This document shows positions 44,291 through 55,471 of a stretch of DNA of 64,000 bases, piece after piece. Source of the stretch: Salvator merianae. Taxonomy: Eukaryota; Chordata; Lepidosauria; Squamata; Teiidae. The notes beneath the pieces are model-generated. The model searched no databases and had not been told where the DNA came from. It saw nothing but the letters and a program-made list of their open reading frames with translations. Made by a program: the position numbers and the translations under genes. Each line of letters opens with the position of its first letter. Within the stretch, counting starts at the first letter, position 1. Where the stretch lies: contig QVOM02000119.1 of assembly GCA_003586115.2 (NCBI GenBank), forward strand, positions 50,493,428 to 50,557,427. Reading direction: 5' to 3'.

Positions 44291-45429
44291 AATGCATAAT
44301 GTAATAGTTAGGTAGAATAATCTGCATCTGAGTCCTGCAGAAGATTTCATTTGCTTTTAATGTAAGATGGTTGGCCACAAAAGATTGCTATCATAAAGTA
44401 ATTAAGGTGATAGTTCAAAGTAATTGAAAACTCGAATTGTTTTTAAGGGTATAAGAATTGCCTTGTTAGCTCAAGACTGAAGTGATGTAAATATTCTTTT
44501 TCAAAATAATACCTAGGAGCTTCAAAGTGCATGAGGACGTATCAGCCACTTTTGCATGTTCTTCTTTGTAGTTTTTAGTATATTACAGCCAAAAGTGTCT
44601 GCTCTATAAAGTAATTAGATTTTGTAACACCTTTTTATTCCAAGTTTGTCGCTGCCATGACTAAATTACTCCCTGTTTTCTTGTGAGAATGAAACAGAAG
44701 ACATACATGTAAAGTATAATCTTAAGTTCTACCTTCTGCTTCCTACAAGTTACCAAGTCTGTTTCCATGTTTAATAATATATGAGCACAGTATAAGCTGA
44801 AATACTGAAAGCAAAGAACAAGTGGCTTTTGCTATTGTGAACGTAACTCCATGTATCTTGTTTTTTCATGGTACATGACAAATATTATAGGTTAATGCAC
44901 ATTGCCTGGGCCTGGCCGTTCGTAGCCCAAACTGTAATCTTTACCTTGATCTTTCTTAATTTGATGTTGGTTTAAGAATCTGACATGATCCTAGCCAAAC
45001 ATAGTTTGCTTTTGTGATTGATATGTAAATATTACAGAGGATCAGGGTAAAAAAGAGGTGTTGGATCTTGAGAGACAAACTCTTGTTAGTCTTAGCATGG
45101 TGGGGAATATACCTGAGCAGGGGTTTAGTGAAATATTTTAATGTCTATTTGTTAGATGGAACCAGAGTGTGCTTAGACCACTTGCTTTGTAGCTGATCTT
45201 GATTTTTGACTCGTTAAGAAATTCCTGTATAAATTGGATGCTACTTTTCTCTCATAACTTAAATAAAGCTAATTTCAAATGGATAAAATGAAAGTGAAGA
45301 GAGAAGAGTTAAATATTTACCATTCTTTATTTGTTCAAATGGTCAAATGTGCCTTTTGTTCTTATAAGAAATAGGATGTTTTGGAGAGTTGGGTAGCCTA
45401 AAACTGTGGATACATGCTTTAACCCTTAT

Positions 45430-45657
45430 GGCAAAAGGGAGCCAGCATATGCAGTGGTTAGGATGTTAGACTAGGATCTAGGTACCCGTGGATGTGAATT
45501 TCCATTCAGCCATGGGAGCACGCTGGCTAACCTTGGGTTGGTCATTGTGTTTTAGGCTGAACTGCATCACAGCATTACTGGGATGAAATGAAACAGATGA
45601 AGGAAATAATGTGTGCTGCCTTGAACTAGGGTAGCATGTAAATGCTGTAAATAAATT
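45430..45657 (+). mobile_element. tRNA-derived SINE with LINE-like 3' tail
   Basis: It starts GGAGCCAGCATATGCAGTGG and continues TTAGGATGTTAGACTAGGAT, the A-box region of a common squamate tRNA-type SINE. A degraded B box follows near 45492-45508, then the family's GCCATGGGAGCACGCTGGCT and ACCTTGGGTTGGTCATTG blocks. The 3' part GTGCTGCCTTGAACTAGG leads into AAATAAATT, the LINE-like tail. Length and layout are those of an internal Pol III promoter SINE. The A and B boxes are mutated, so it is unlikely to be transcribed on its own. Confidence 0.75.
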
Positions 45658-46319
45658 ATGCTGTCTGTTGGAGAAGCTCTTGTAAAGTCAATATAATCTT
45701 ACAATGCATAATGCACTGTTTCACACAACATTTCGTTATGTTTTGTGCATAAGTTGATGGACTTTTTTCCTGAGCTTCCCACAGAATTTCCATATTGTGT
45801 TACTGAGTTTACTTTTATAGATATTAGCCTTTAAATAACTAAATTCTGCTTCTGGAAACTGTTAAGGGAAGAACCTGCTAGAGTTTAATTCAAGATAGGA
45901 CAACTGGGTATTTCAATTTTTATCAGTAGGAGCATTTTAGGCTTAAGAGTCAAAACAAAGCCAATACATTAGTTTTAGTTCAATGGTTTATAATTTGATG
46001 TAATGCTTCAGCCATAGTTTCCAGCAAGCTCTGGTGGCTTTGAAATATGTAACTATAAAATTACATAGTAAGACAATGTCAAACAGTATTATAGCAATCT
46101 AATGTAAACTATAAACAGCTTAATAAAGACCAGATTAAAAAGTGTACGAGTCAGCTGGAAGGTGCATATGCTTTAGTGCCTTGGGTAGGGAGACATGAAC
46201 TCTATGTTCTTCCATAGCAGAGTACAGTACTTGCATATTTTGTATTTGCTGCACCTGCCAACACTGGTGATATTTAGGGCCTGGGGGGTGGGGAGTTAAA
46301 GTCAGAATGTGCACAAGCC

Positions 46320-46565
46320 TAATTTTTGCAGTTGGGTTTGAATTGAACCAAACCACTAGAAGCAAACTAGTTTGATTTGAAACTCAGGACTGCTTTAGCA
46401 GTTTGTTGAACCAGTTCATGGTTTTCAAAATGTTTAAGAGCCCTATAATACATGCAAAAATACTATCAAACTGGTTCTATTTTGAACTGCTTCAGCATGG
46501 GGTGGTTCACTGGGTTTGAACCCCCTGTGGTTTGGTTGAAATTTGAACTGAAATCTAGAACCAGC
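46320..46565. repeat. GAACC/GGTTC-rich interspersed repeat
   Basis: Dense short inverted motifs (TTGAATTGAACCAAACC, GAACCAGTTCATGGTT, GGTTTGAACCC, TTGGTTGAAATTTGAAC). The style resembles the GTTCAGTTCAATGAACC tract at 62630-62670 and the interior of the element at 43474. Probably a decayed copy of one such family; limits unclear. Confidence 0.35.
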
Positions 46566-49390
46566 AATGAAACTACTCTTTTGTGAGTGTAAAACTATTT
46601 CAGTGAGCAGTTATTTTAGCAACAGAAATAGTGCAATAATTATGAAGTTATGCTTAAAATTCAAGTTCTGAAATGATACTAAATTGGTAAGCTGTGTAAT
46701 ATAGCTAGGTTCATAATATGACTATAACTGTAGCTGGGAACTGGCATTTTCATTTGTTAGAATTTAATTTCTTTAAAGGAGAACTATAACTTTTATTAGC
46801 TTGACTTTTAAAGATAACTAATTAATCTGACTGTTAAACTGGGAGATGAACTGTTTTTCATGATGACCTTTTCAAGGCTTTTAATAAAATATTCAGTTTA
46901 GAGTCTGGACATAACAGCACATAATATAGAAAATTGATGAATTTCAGTTTTGATTATGGTTTGGAAGTTGAGAGAGAATTTAGGTAAAGATACCTTGGCT
47001 AAGAATATACAGTAACCAGAGCATTACAGAAGCTGTGTCTGTAATGAGATGAAGTGTCAGGCTATTCTGTATTGCCAATTAAAGTATTAGGTTTCTGTGG
47101 AGCTGAGGAAGCTAATGCTGTTTACCATCACTTGTTCACTTTCACATTTTAAATGATTAAAATTCTTTAGGCAATAATGCATTTGAAGATCTTGTCCTTT
47201 TTACTAATAAAAATCTAATCCTTCAAATTTTAATCTTTCAACATGTGGGCTCATTTTGTAGGCCATTTGCAACTTTAAAGTCTTCACTCAGATTAGCTTT
47301 TTTCTTTTTCTTTTTGAGATTATTTATGCATTCTCAGTTCAGATGTCTTTTCCATTTTCTAGGCATATAGCAAGTTCCATCAGTAAGTAGTGCTGGTTTT
47401 GTTTAATAGATAATAATAAATTATCTTTTCTTGCATGTACTCCAAACGAATGGAAACAACAATAGTATTTTGTTTTAATTCACAATAGGCTTAATTTGCA
47501 GATCCCTATATTTTCACAGAGGGAAGCTCCCACAGATATTATATAAGACTTTCTCTACATGTTGCTATAGTGTGAAATTTGCATATATTAAATACCCATA
47601 CTAAATAGTATATCCAAGAAATTATGCCCAAGATGCATAGGAAGTTTTGCAGATAGGAAGGTAGAGTATAGTCCATGTACTTTCCCCCCAACGACCCCAA
47701 AGTATCCTGTCACTCAAGGTCCATTACTATGACTTAATATCTTTACATAAAACTTCTTAAGCTATAGGCTAAAGTTAGTTCAAGATCTTTTCTTGCTACA
47801 AAACTGATAACTGTGGTCTAGAATCTTGAATGCTTAGGGCTCCATTATCACTGATTACTGCTTATGTACATTTCTGTTTTGAAGCTTTATGAGTTCTAGG
47901 TCCATGTTACTAGCCAGAGAGATTTATACCACATTATGTGCTTCTTAGAAACAGTTTGGCGGTGTGGCTTAAGTGGAGGTGGTTATGTGTGAGGTTATGT
48001 GAACTTTGATCACTTGATGCTGTTTTTCAGCTGTGTACCTCTGGTTGGTTTCTTAGAACAAGTGGCTACTTGTTCAGATGACTGACAATTTAATTGTTGA
48101 GCTTAAGTGAAATTCTTGGATAAATAGTCCTTAGAATGAGATGGGTTTTCTCCACATAGAATCTTCTTAGATTCAAAGGTATCCTTCCCACTGTTTATGC
48201 TTGCTTTATGAATACCTTTGTCTGCTTCTAGATCCCTTTCAGTGCCAACTAGCCATGGGCAAAATTCCTTTTTGAATGCTTTAGGAAACATTTGAAACAG
48301 CATTGTATCTAGAATTTGCCCCTAGGAACAAGGTGAGGACTTACTGAGTTACCCTTTCCAGCCTTCTCGGAGCTTTGTTGAGTGACATCGTGTTGCATCG
48401 CATAATGATGCCATCATAGCAATATGTGATTTTGAACTTTTCAGAGCTCACATCTGCTCACCGTCTAGAGATACTGCCCCATGTAACATTGTGTTTCATA
48501 AAACATTCAAAACAGCATTTTGCACACTGGGATTTTGCTAGTATGTAATGTGTAGGTGGCCTTGGAATAAAGGTTTCTTAATTTCACAGGTTCTTCTGTC
48601 TGCTAGCTGAAGGAGACTTCTAATGGACTCTAGAATATAGTCATTCACTTAGAATGTCTGCCAGACTGTCTCTTTAAAATTCAGGGACTGGACAACAGCT
48701 TTTGAAATAGGTGCCTTCAGTCATGAAAGTGTGCAACAGTAGTCTGTGGGCAACTAGAATTGGTATAAAACCAGAGAAATATAAAATGAAAGTTACAATG
48801 TACTTTTCCATGTGACTGTTTCTACATGCTTTTGCATACTCTAGGCATGTTAAATTAACGTTTAAAGTTGATGGTACCTTTGATTTATTTGCTGTAAAAG
48901 TGGTAGAGAGATTAATTCAATGGAAATTTATGTGGCAAACCCACATTTTTATGGATTTGGAAGTAGTATACGAAGGTTTAACTGTTGTAGCCTTGAGACA
49001 TTATTATATACAAATGGATATGGATCCTATGAAATATAACTATAAGGATTTCAAATACAGAGAATCTGACCAGAATCCCTGGACTCTGTAGAAACTGATT
49101 TTCTCTGCTTATCTCTTGAATACGTTAACCTGGCAGCTCAGAGAAGCTCAGGAAATTACGCATTAATAGTTAACAAAAGGTTGGGCAACTATTTGGCGAT
49201 CAACTAGTCCATTGTTCAAACTTACACCTTGAGAACTCCTCTTTAAGAATGTAAATAGCAACATTTAAGCTAATCAACCAGAGTAGTTATCTGTCTACGT
49301 GAAAAAGCACATGTTTGCTCTGCTAAAATAAGTTTCCTCCTTTTTCTATTTGGGAAAAAGAATATAAAAAGTTCAGGTTTTTACTATTAG

Positions 49391-49423
49391 GAAGTTAAGT
49401 TAAGTTAAGTTAAGTTAAGTTAG
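49391..49423. repeat. (AAGTT)n microsatellite
   Basis: Six or so perfect AAGTT/TTAAG units followed by a purine-rich AGGAGAAGAGAGGAG stretch. Candidate polymorphic pentanucleotide repeat. Confidence 0.9.
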
Positions 49424-49980
49424 GAGAAGAGAGGAGTTAGCAGGAGCTGAGGACGGAGGAGAAGACATTATGGAGCAGGAGAAGAAGAAAGCATCTCAGC
49501 GCCATTTTTACCTTCACTAAGAGCTGTTTTTGCTTCTAAAGGAGTAAGAGTTGTGGAGCCGTGCCTACATCCCATTCTCTGATTTTTCATGCATTTTTGC
49601 CTGCAAGAGACCCATGCATCTTTTCCCCCAGATTGTCCTTTTTGCCATAATGAAGTTTCATCTGGAGAAGACTACAGATGGTGAGAGTTATCCCTTAGTG
49701 CTAAGGACATTCTTTAGTCTTCATTGCTAGCTTCTTCCAGACTCTCTCTCTCCCCCCCCCCACTTTCTACCTCTTTTACACACACTAAATAGGTCTCCTT
49801 ACTTAGTTTGGAGCCAAGCCTTTTTCTTTTTGCTTTCTAAATGCCAAACTACCTATCCTACCTACGAAACTGGCTGATTCTAACAAATTACTTTGTTTAT
49901 GGCTATTTCTTTGGATTTCAATCTTTTTGCTGGGTTATAATAAAAGATGCACCATTCTTTTCAAGGACTACCTTCCCTTT

Positions 49981-50206
49981 ATTTGCATTTCCTATGTCAA
50001 TTTAGCGTTATTAAAACCAGAACCAAAATATCGATCCCTACGAAGGTCTAATATCTGGGCAGAAGCTAATTTCCCCAAAATATCTTCCCAGATTATTTGC
50101 ATTTCCTATGTCAATTTAGCGTTATTAAAACCAGAACCAAAATATCGATCCCTACGAAGGTCTAATATCTGGGCAGAAGCTAATTTCCCCAAAATATCTT
50201 CCCAGA
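49981..50206. repeat. Perfect 114-bp tandem duplication
   Basis: The sequence beginning ATTTGCATTTCCTATGTC at 49981 repeats without visible change from 50095, through ATATCGATCCCTACGAAGG and to CTTCCCAG at 50205, a period of 114 nt. Because 114 is divisible by 3, a + strand frame (49927-50241) stays open across both copies. The encoded peptide is not recognised. The lack of divergence means the duplication is recent, polymorphic or an assembly artefact. Confidence 0.9.
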
Positions 50207-51390
50207 GCTCGGCCTTTAACACTGTACTATTTCAAAGCTAGAAAATTAATAGGCTTCTTTGAGAATAACAGAACTCAAAGTTATGAGAGACATTCTTCAC
50301 CTTTTGTCTCTGGAAATCTGAGCAAACATAAGAAAAGACGGCAGAAGTTACACATCTAACTTCTTTAATAATAGTGATTCTAAAGTATCAGGCAGAGTTT
50401 ATTTGACCCAATTTACTTGTGACCTGGATCCTTCCAGTATTGTATAGTATTAGTTACAGAACTGGGATTATTGTGTGCCTTGTTTCTGTGATCAAGTTTA
50501 GTAGAGAGGCAATGATGGCACATTTCCTCTACATTTATTTTTATATGAAGTTGACTGCTTTGACAGAAGAACTACAGGTACTCTGCCTGCAATGTAAACG
50601 TGACTCAGAATAGTGTAAGAACAATATTCTAGTAGTTTGATATAATTACCATTCAGGTTATGATATGCATTATAAAAATAAAACAAATTACAGTGCATAA
50701 AAATTTGCTCATTTGGCATAATCTGCTATTAAGAACTGCATAGGATGAATTTGGATTACTGTTACCAGAGAGACAGAGGTATAAATGATGATGGGTAGGG
50801 CAGCAGATCATCAATGCTGAACATATTTCGAAACTCCTTTTATTGTGAATGTCCCAGCTTTTGGCCTTCAGTTTTGAGAACCTAGAACAAATAGCTTTGA
50901 ACCTCAAAATTGTTTTTTCTTTTAGATCAAACTAGTATGATGTGCCGTATAGTCATTCTAGATGTACGTGATTACCTTAATCAATCTTTTTAGCCTAATA
51001 TGTCTGTTCTAGGTTGTGTTTTTAAAGTTTCTGTTTTCTACCAATTTTTGGTTTGGGTGTATCTTAAAACCTCTTAAAGCATCATTCATGGAGACTAAGA
51101 CAGCATAGGATGTAACTTGCATTGTAAGAGACATAGGAGGTAGCAAATGAGATAGATAAACACTCTCACCCTGGCCACTACCTTCAAGTTGGTATTTTTT
51201 AGCACCTCCTTTGACTAACACCTTTCCCTAACTTCACTTAGACTGTATTTTCAATACTTTTGCCCCGAATTTCAAATTATTTTAGCCTCTCAGATGGAGA
51301 GTGAACAACTGGCTAGGTTTCTGTTCATTTTTAGCTTCCTGGACTGAATTCTTTGGCCATTTAATAAAGAACTCTTCCCTGTGCAACAAT

Positions 51391-51948
51391 GGGCCTGTTC
51401 GCACTTAGCAAGTGGTATGTTTCAGGACACATGCTAGAATGCAGGATCCGCACTTGCGAACAGCCCCAGCTGACCCAAAATCTACCAAAGCTTACCTGAT
51501 GCTTACCTGAATCCAACCAGCTGTGGTCAGCTAATTTGTAGTCTCCAACCCGACCTGCACAATCAGATGAGGATCAGGGAAGGTGCGTTTGCACCATTTC
51601 CGGGTTCAAAATGGCGGTGGGGTGGGGTGGGGCCGCACAGGCGCAGTCTGCCGGTTTGCACCCTGGTTCAGACCTTGGAGTCCGGACCCTGGTGGCCTTT
51701 TCAGACACAGGTTCGAACACAGACCCTCTGGGTTCGAACACAAGACCCTCTGGGTTCGAACACAAGACCCTCTAAGTTCAAACACAGCTACTGAACTAGT
51801 ACGCTCCCATTCGCACTGTGTCCAGCACTGGTCGACTTGCGGAGTGTTCCAGCACTGACAGGTGTGAAGACCTCTCTCTGTACCTGAACCCTACTGGCCC
51901 GAACAGTGCTAGTTATACTGTTATACCGTTGTAAGTGCGAACAGGCCC
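51391..51948. mobile_element. 558-bp GGGCC-ended DNA element (Harbinger-like)
   Basis: The left end GGGCCTGTTCGCACTTA and right end TAAGTGCGAACAGGCCC are exact inverted copies over at least 15 bp. The element is flanked by AAT on both sides (51388-51390, 51949-51951). The termini resemble those of the shorter palindromic family (GGGCC, then a TTC/TTTC, then GCACTT). Inside, near 51712-51786, a 21-nt unit containing GGTTCGAACACA repeats nearly four times. CpG content is higher than in the surroundings. No transposase frame; + strand ORFs here (about 51567-51858) are not recognisable. The 3-bp duplication fits PIF/Harbinger; this is inference. Confidence 0.85.
51712..51786. repeat. 21-bp minisatellite inside the 558-bp element
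   Basis: Nearly four units containing GGTTCGAACACAGACCCTCT-type sequence, the last two differing by one to three bases. Each unit carries the TTCGAA palindrome. Subterminal or internal tandem repeats are common in non-autonomous DNA transposons. Confidence 0.8.
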
Positions 51949-52373
51949 AATGACTCCTAATTGTTTCTGTACCTGTATCCAGATACTGATGGTATTGTCT
52001 AATACCTAAAAATCTTAGGTTTCTTTTTATACTTACTGGTTAGAGTTTACTGTCTTGTCCACAGAACTATGGGAGCTTTGATCTGGGAATTCCCATCACT
52101 GCTGAATAGAGACTTTTCTATAGAGTTATTTCATAATCCATTTAATAATTTTGAAAATTCTGTGGAACAGGAAAAGAAAAATAAGTTGTTCAGAACTATT
52201 ATCATGTACAAAACATAATACAGTACTTGTTTTCTCTTTCAGGAATGGGGCTGATCTTAGCTAGATTTCTACTTGTGTTAAGAAACTTTACTAAAGTGCT
52301 CACAAATATTAATAAAATTGTTCAATAGTTTGTCTGCTGAATACATTGTGTTCTAGAACTAAGTAGAAAGTAA

Positions 52374-52553
52374 GGTCCTTTCTGCACTTGGACTTATTCT
52401 AGATTATAACTCAGAATAGGGACCTGCCATCTGCATGCTAGTGCAGACTATGGTAGACCCTGGGCAAGACCTTTCATAGTTTGCACTAGCATGTGCATAG
52501 CAGGTCCCTATTCTGGGATATAATCCACAATAAGGCCAAGTGCAGAAAGGGCC
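52374..52553. mobile_element. GGGCC-family palindromic MITE, copy 3
   Basis: 180 bp, starting GGTCCTTTCTGCACTTGG and ending CCAAGTGCAGAAAGGGCC, flanked by TAA on both sides (52371-52373, 52554-52556). The interior shares ATAGGGACCTGCCAT, GCATGCTAGTGCA and the central GGTAGACCCTGGGCAAGACC with copy 2, in which that centre is in the opposite orientation. It lies 425 bp right of the 558-bp element with related ends. Confidence 0.88.
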
Positions 52554-52915
52554 TAAGACTGATTTAAGTGATGTTATTGAACAACAGCAATGTGATACTT
52601 CCCAGAGTTGTGAGGTCTTCAGAACTAATTAGATTTAAACAAAGGCTTTTCAAAGATAATCACTTTCAGAGCCTTCTCTGAAACTAGGCTGTTGATAATG
52701 TGTAGCTGAAGGTCAAACCTCAAAAATGGTTTTATCCAAAGCTTAAGCTATAAATTATGAAATATATTTTGGTGTTAAATTTCAGCTGAAATGTAGACTG
52801 TATACTAAAGGCTGTGGTAGTCATGCTACATTTGTGTTATTTTACTTGTAGCTTGTTGACATGCTTAGGATCAAAGTTACTACCGTGGATGAGCAATAAA
52901 AGTATCATAGAAGTC

Positions 52916-53215
52916 TTGTTATTTTATTCATTTATTTGCATTTCTATCATTCCCTATACCTTAAGGTCTCAGGACAGGTTACAGTAAAACCAGTATACCA
53001 AGACATATTAAAATTCAACTCATTAGAACTACAGCTAACATTGTCTAAAAGAGGAAGACAGTTATTTCTTCAGCCAGTCCTCTTTACCATAAGTCTGAGT
53101 GCATACAGTAGTGGAGCTGGGAACACCTCAGAGGAGTGATCGTTCCAGAGTCTGGAGGTCACCATAGAGAAGGCTGCCTTTTGCCATTCTTGTTTGATAT
53201 TGAAAGCTAATGAGG
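52916..53215 (-). mobile_element. L2-clade LINE, 3' end, antisense
   Basis: The + strand begins with TTATTTTATTCATTTATTTGCATTTC (tail, shown here only by its core ATTCATTTATTTGCA) and the inverse of the L2 3' UTR (CCTATACCTTAAGGTCTCAGG). Further right, the minus strand encodes a degraded SRLWNDHSSEVF...LYALRL...K stretch, corresponding to RLWNxLPxEVR of the L2 C terminus. 5' truncated, non-functional. Confidence 0.78.
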
Positions 53216-54511
53216 CTTGAGCCTGGTTGGCCAGAAAATATTCCAAATAAAGACAGTAGCAAACTGCTTATAAATTTGAAAAAACAACAACAAAAACATA
53301 AATTTGTCCTTAGAGAAAATCTCTGCTATACTTTGATTAACCAGCTTTTAAATTGGTGAATGATTGTGGTGAATATATACATGTTCTGGTCCTGTAAATT
53401 CATCATCATAATATCTTGATTATAAGATGCTTTCAATTTAATTTGAAATAAATTCCTAGTTTAAGTAGGTATGAAAATGAATTAAATTGTGTAGTGGTGA
53501 GATTAAAATCATTCGGAAAAGCATGTGAGTTCTGGATCTTGAAGTTACCTTATTCTGTGGAAATTCGCGCACTTAAGTATTTTAGTGTTATTAATAGTGT
53601 TATCTCTTATAGAATTAATGTAGTATTATTGATATATGTGACAATATGCAGATATTTAGAATTAAGTAAGGAAGTTGAGATACAAGGGAATACTAAAATA
53701 AGCTAAAGATTAGCTACCCTAAGCACTGATCAAAGATTTTTGCTGAAAGGACAGAGTAGTTAAATAGTATGCTTTCATTGGTGCTGGAAGACAAGAAATG
53801 CAATTTCGCTACAGAAAGAATATGAGAAAGAAATATAATGCCAAGACTACATGTTTTTCATTCATATAGATGATAACTTTGAGTTGTCTGGTATTGGACA
53901 TAGGTTTGAAAAGATGTATAAGTACTAAATAGTGCAGAATTTCTGTAAGCTATAATTGAAAAATCAAAAAACAAAGTGCCAAGAACAGATCCTTGAGGCA
54001 TTTCAAAGGAAGGAATTTCTACTACAGATATGAAGGCCTGGGAAAAATTAAGAGAAAAAAGGAATACTATGGGAGAGGCAGGAAGGGGACATTTTCTTCA
54101 GGTTTATTAAATTTTTCCAGGCCTTCGTCTTTCCAGTTGTTAAGACTGATTAGACAAGAGGAAAACTAATGGTGAATTCAGCATTGTAGACCTTAGGATA
54201 TATGAAAAACAAGCAGGAGAGAATGACTAACAGTAGAGATGTCCAGAAGAGGACTGAATAGAAGCCGGAGAGGACTGGAAATTTGAGTTAACAAAGCAGT
54301 AGAAGAGGGCCACTAACAAGTCATGGAGCAGGCCAAGGAAGAGCATTAAGGGTAGATATGCATTACAATACTATATACCGCAAATGTAGGAGGTGCTTAG
54401 CTGGGCAAATGGCAAGACAAAGATCTGATGCTTCCCTGAGCAGTGCTTAACTTTGCTCTGTGAACTCTCTTCTTTTTCAGATTGTATTCCCATTTCATCT
54501 GAAGTGGAATT

Positions 54512-54544
54512 ATGGAACCAACCATGGGATTGCACTCAAGATAA
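54512..54544 (+). other. Upstream ORF 1 in ATP2B1 leader (10 codons)
   Basis: ATG at 54512 (A at -3, G at +4) with a second in-frame ATG at 54524 in ACCATGG context, ending TAA at 54542-54544, well before the main start. The two good start contexts suggest it could engage scanning ribosomes and lower main-ORF initiation. Confidence 0.55.
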
Positions 54545-54606
54545 CACTCCAGGATAGGGCATCTAATGGCTTTTTTCCTTCTTCCTGGTTTATATCTGCA
54601 CTTTTG

Positions 54607-54696
54607 ATGGTTTTCATATCAAAGGATTTAGCTTTCTTTTTGGAAATATTACAAATAAAAAATTATCCCACCTTGGAGATTAGTTCTTCTTTCTGA
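54607..54696 (+). other. Upstream ORF 2 in ATP2B1 leader (29 codons)
   Basis: ATG at 54607 (T at -3, weak; G at +4), stop TGA at 54694-54696, 12 nt before the ATP2B1 ATG. The short distance leaves little room for reinitiation. Conservation is unknown. Confidence 0.45.
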
Positions 54697-54708
54697 ATAA
54701 CGTACATC

Positions 54709-54913
54709 ATGGGAGACATGGCTAACAACTCAGTAGCATACAGTGGCGTGAAATATACTGTGAAAGATTCCAGTCATGGAGACTTTGGTATCACACTTGA
54801 AGAGCTTCGTGCCCTTATGGAGTTGCGTGCAGCAGATGCTTTGCATAAAATTCAAGAATCTTATGGAGATGTACACGGACTCTGTGCAAGATTGAAAACC
54901 TCTCCAAATGAAG
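54709..54913 (+). CDS. ATP2B1: ATP2B1 exon 2 coding part (PMCA1 residues 1-69)
   Basis: First coding exon of the plasma membrane calcium pump PMCA1, a P-type (P2B) ATPase that exports cytosolic Ca2+ using ATP. It encodes [15 protein letters not shown], then a variable stretch, then [17 protein letters not shown] and [12 protein letters not shown], ending LKTSPNE plus the first base of a Gly codon. The start has A at -3 and G at +4; a second Met is at codon 4. The [12 protein letters not shown] start distinguishes PMCA1 from PMCA2, 3 and 4. This part is the cytosolic N-terminus before the first membrane helix. It ends at the donor GAAG/GTAAGG at 54914 in phase 1, matching exon 3. The variable stretch after residue 15 differs clearly from mammals and seems one residue shorter. 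Confidence 0.96.
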
Positions 54914-55471
54914 GTAAGGATTATATGTGGTAAAACTGTCAATTTAAGATGTTACATATGTAGTCATACAAATGTGTAATCATACATATTTTCCATTTAA
55001 AAAACTGTCCTTCAGCTGTTACAGAGTTTGAAAACTAGAGTATCTGCATACAGAACAAATTGTATCTGAGGCTGAGGAAGGACAGAAATTAATTGCAGTT
55101 TTACTTGCAATTCACATGAGTTACAGTTTATCTGCATTTGAAGTGGAGCATTTTCAGGAAAGCATTTATTTACAAATTAAGATATCTTGGATTTGAACAT
55201 TTTCTGGCTTTTGGAATAGGGTTGTCCGATTGTTTTTTCGTTGAGAATGACGTTGCAGTTTATTTCAAGTCTAAAATCGATAACCTATCACCTGTTTGAA
55301 AGCTATTGATGAGACTTCACTTACAAACATTATTTGCATAAGAGCTTATGAAGTATTTTAGAAGAGTGTTTGTCAGGAATACTCTTGATTTTATTTTGTC
55401 TGTTATTAACCAATTATAACTAGAGTTCTAACCTCATTTTCTAGAACTAAGAACCATTGAATGCATGATCC

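Larger units (their letters stand above)
20359..54480 (+). other. ATP2B1: ATP2B1 intron 1 (about 34 kb)
   Basis: It runs from the donor at 20359 to the acceptor TCTTCTTTTTCAG ending at 54480. No other gene is recognised inside. It holds most of the mobile elements in the window, listed individually. Stretches 20.9-26.4, 36.0-37.0, 37.6-43.4, 46-49.3 and 53.3-54.4 kb show only AT-rich unique sequence, homopolymer runs (T and G runs near 21715, C runs near 43151 and 43991, A/G-rich run near 29702) and short ORFs that I regard as noise. If the 19876 donor is used the intron is about 0.5 kb longer. Confidence 0.65.
54481..54708 (+). other. ATP2B1: ATP2B1 exon 2, 5' UTR part
   Basis: It follows the acceptor TCTCTTCTTTTTCAG ending at 54480, a strong pyrimidine tract. 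The 228-nt leader contains three upstream ATGs in two short ORFs (54512-54544 and 54607-54696). Exon 1 supplies the rest of the leader. No other acceptor of this strength is seen close to the start codon. Confidence 0.85.

Noticed and set aside
45430..45510. Possible genuine tRNA gene
   Set aside because: The A-box-like region is present but there is no cloverleaf, no intact B box, and a SINE 3' body and tail follow.
49391..49423. Possible CRISPR-like or telomeric array
   Set aside because: It is a plain AAGTT pentanucleotide microsatellite with no spacers and not TTAGGG.
51567..51858. Overlapping ORFs of 63-91 codons near 51.6 kb
   Set aside because: They fall inside the 558-bp inverted-repeat element and partly consist of the translated 21-bp minisatellite.
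54460..54696. 78-codon + strand ORF ending just before the ATP2B1 start
   Set aside because: Its first ATG lies in the intron upstream of the acceptor at 54480. Only the part from the internal ATG at 54607 can be in the mRNA; that is reported as uORF 2.
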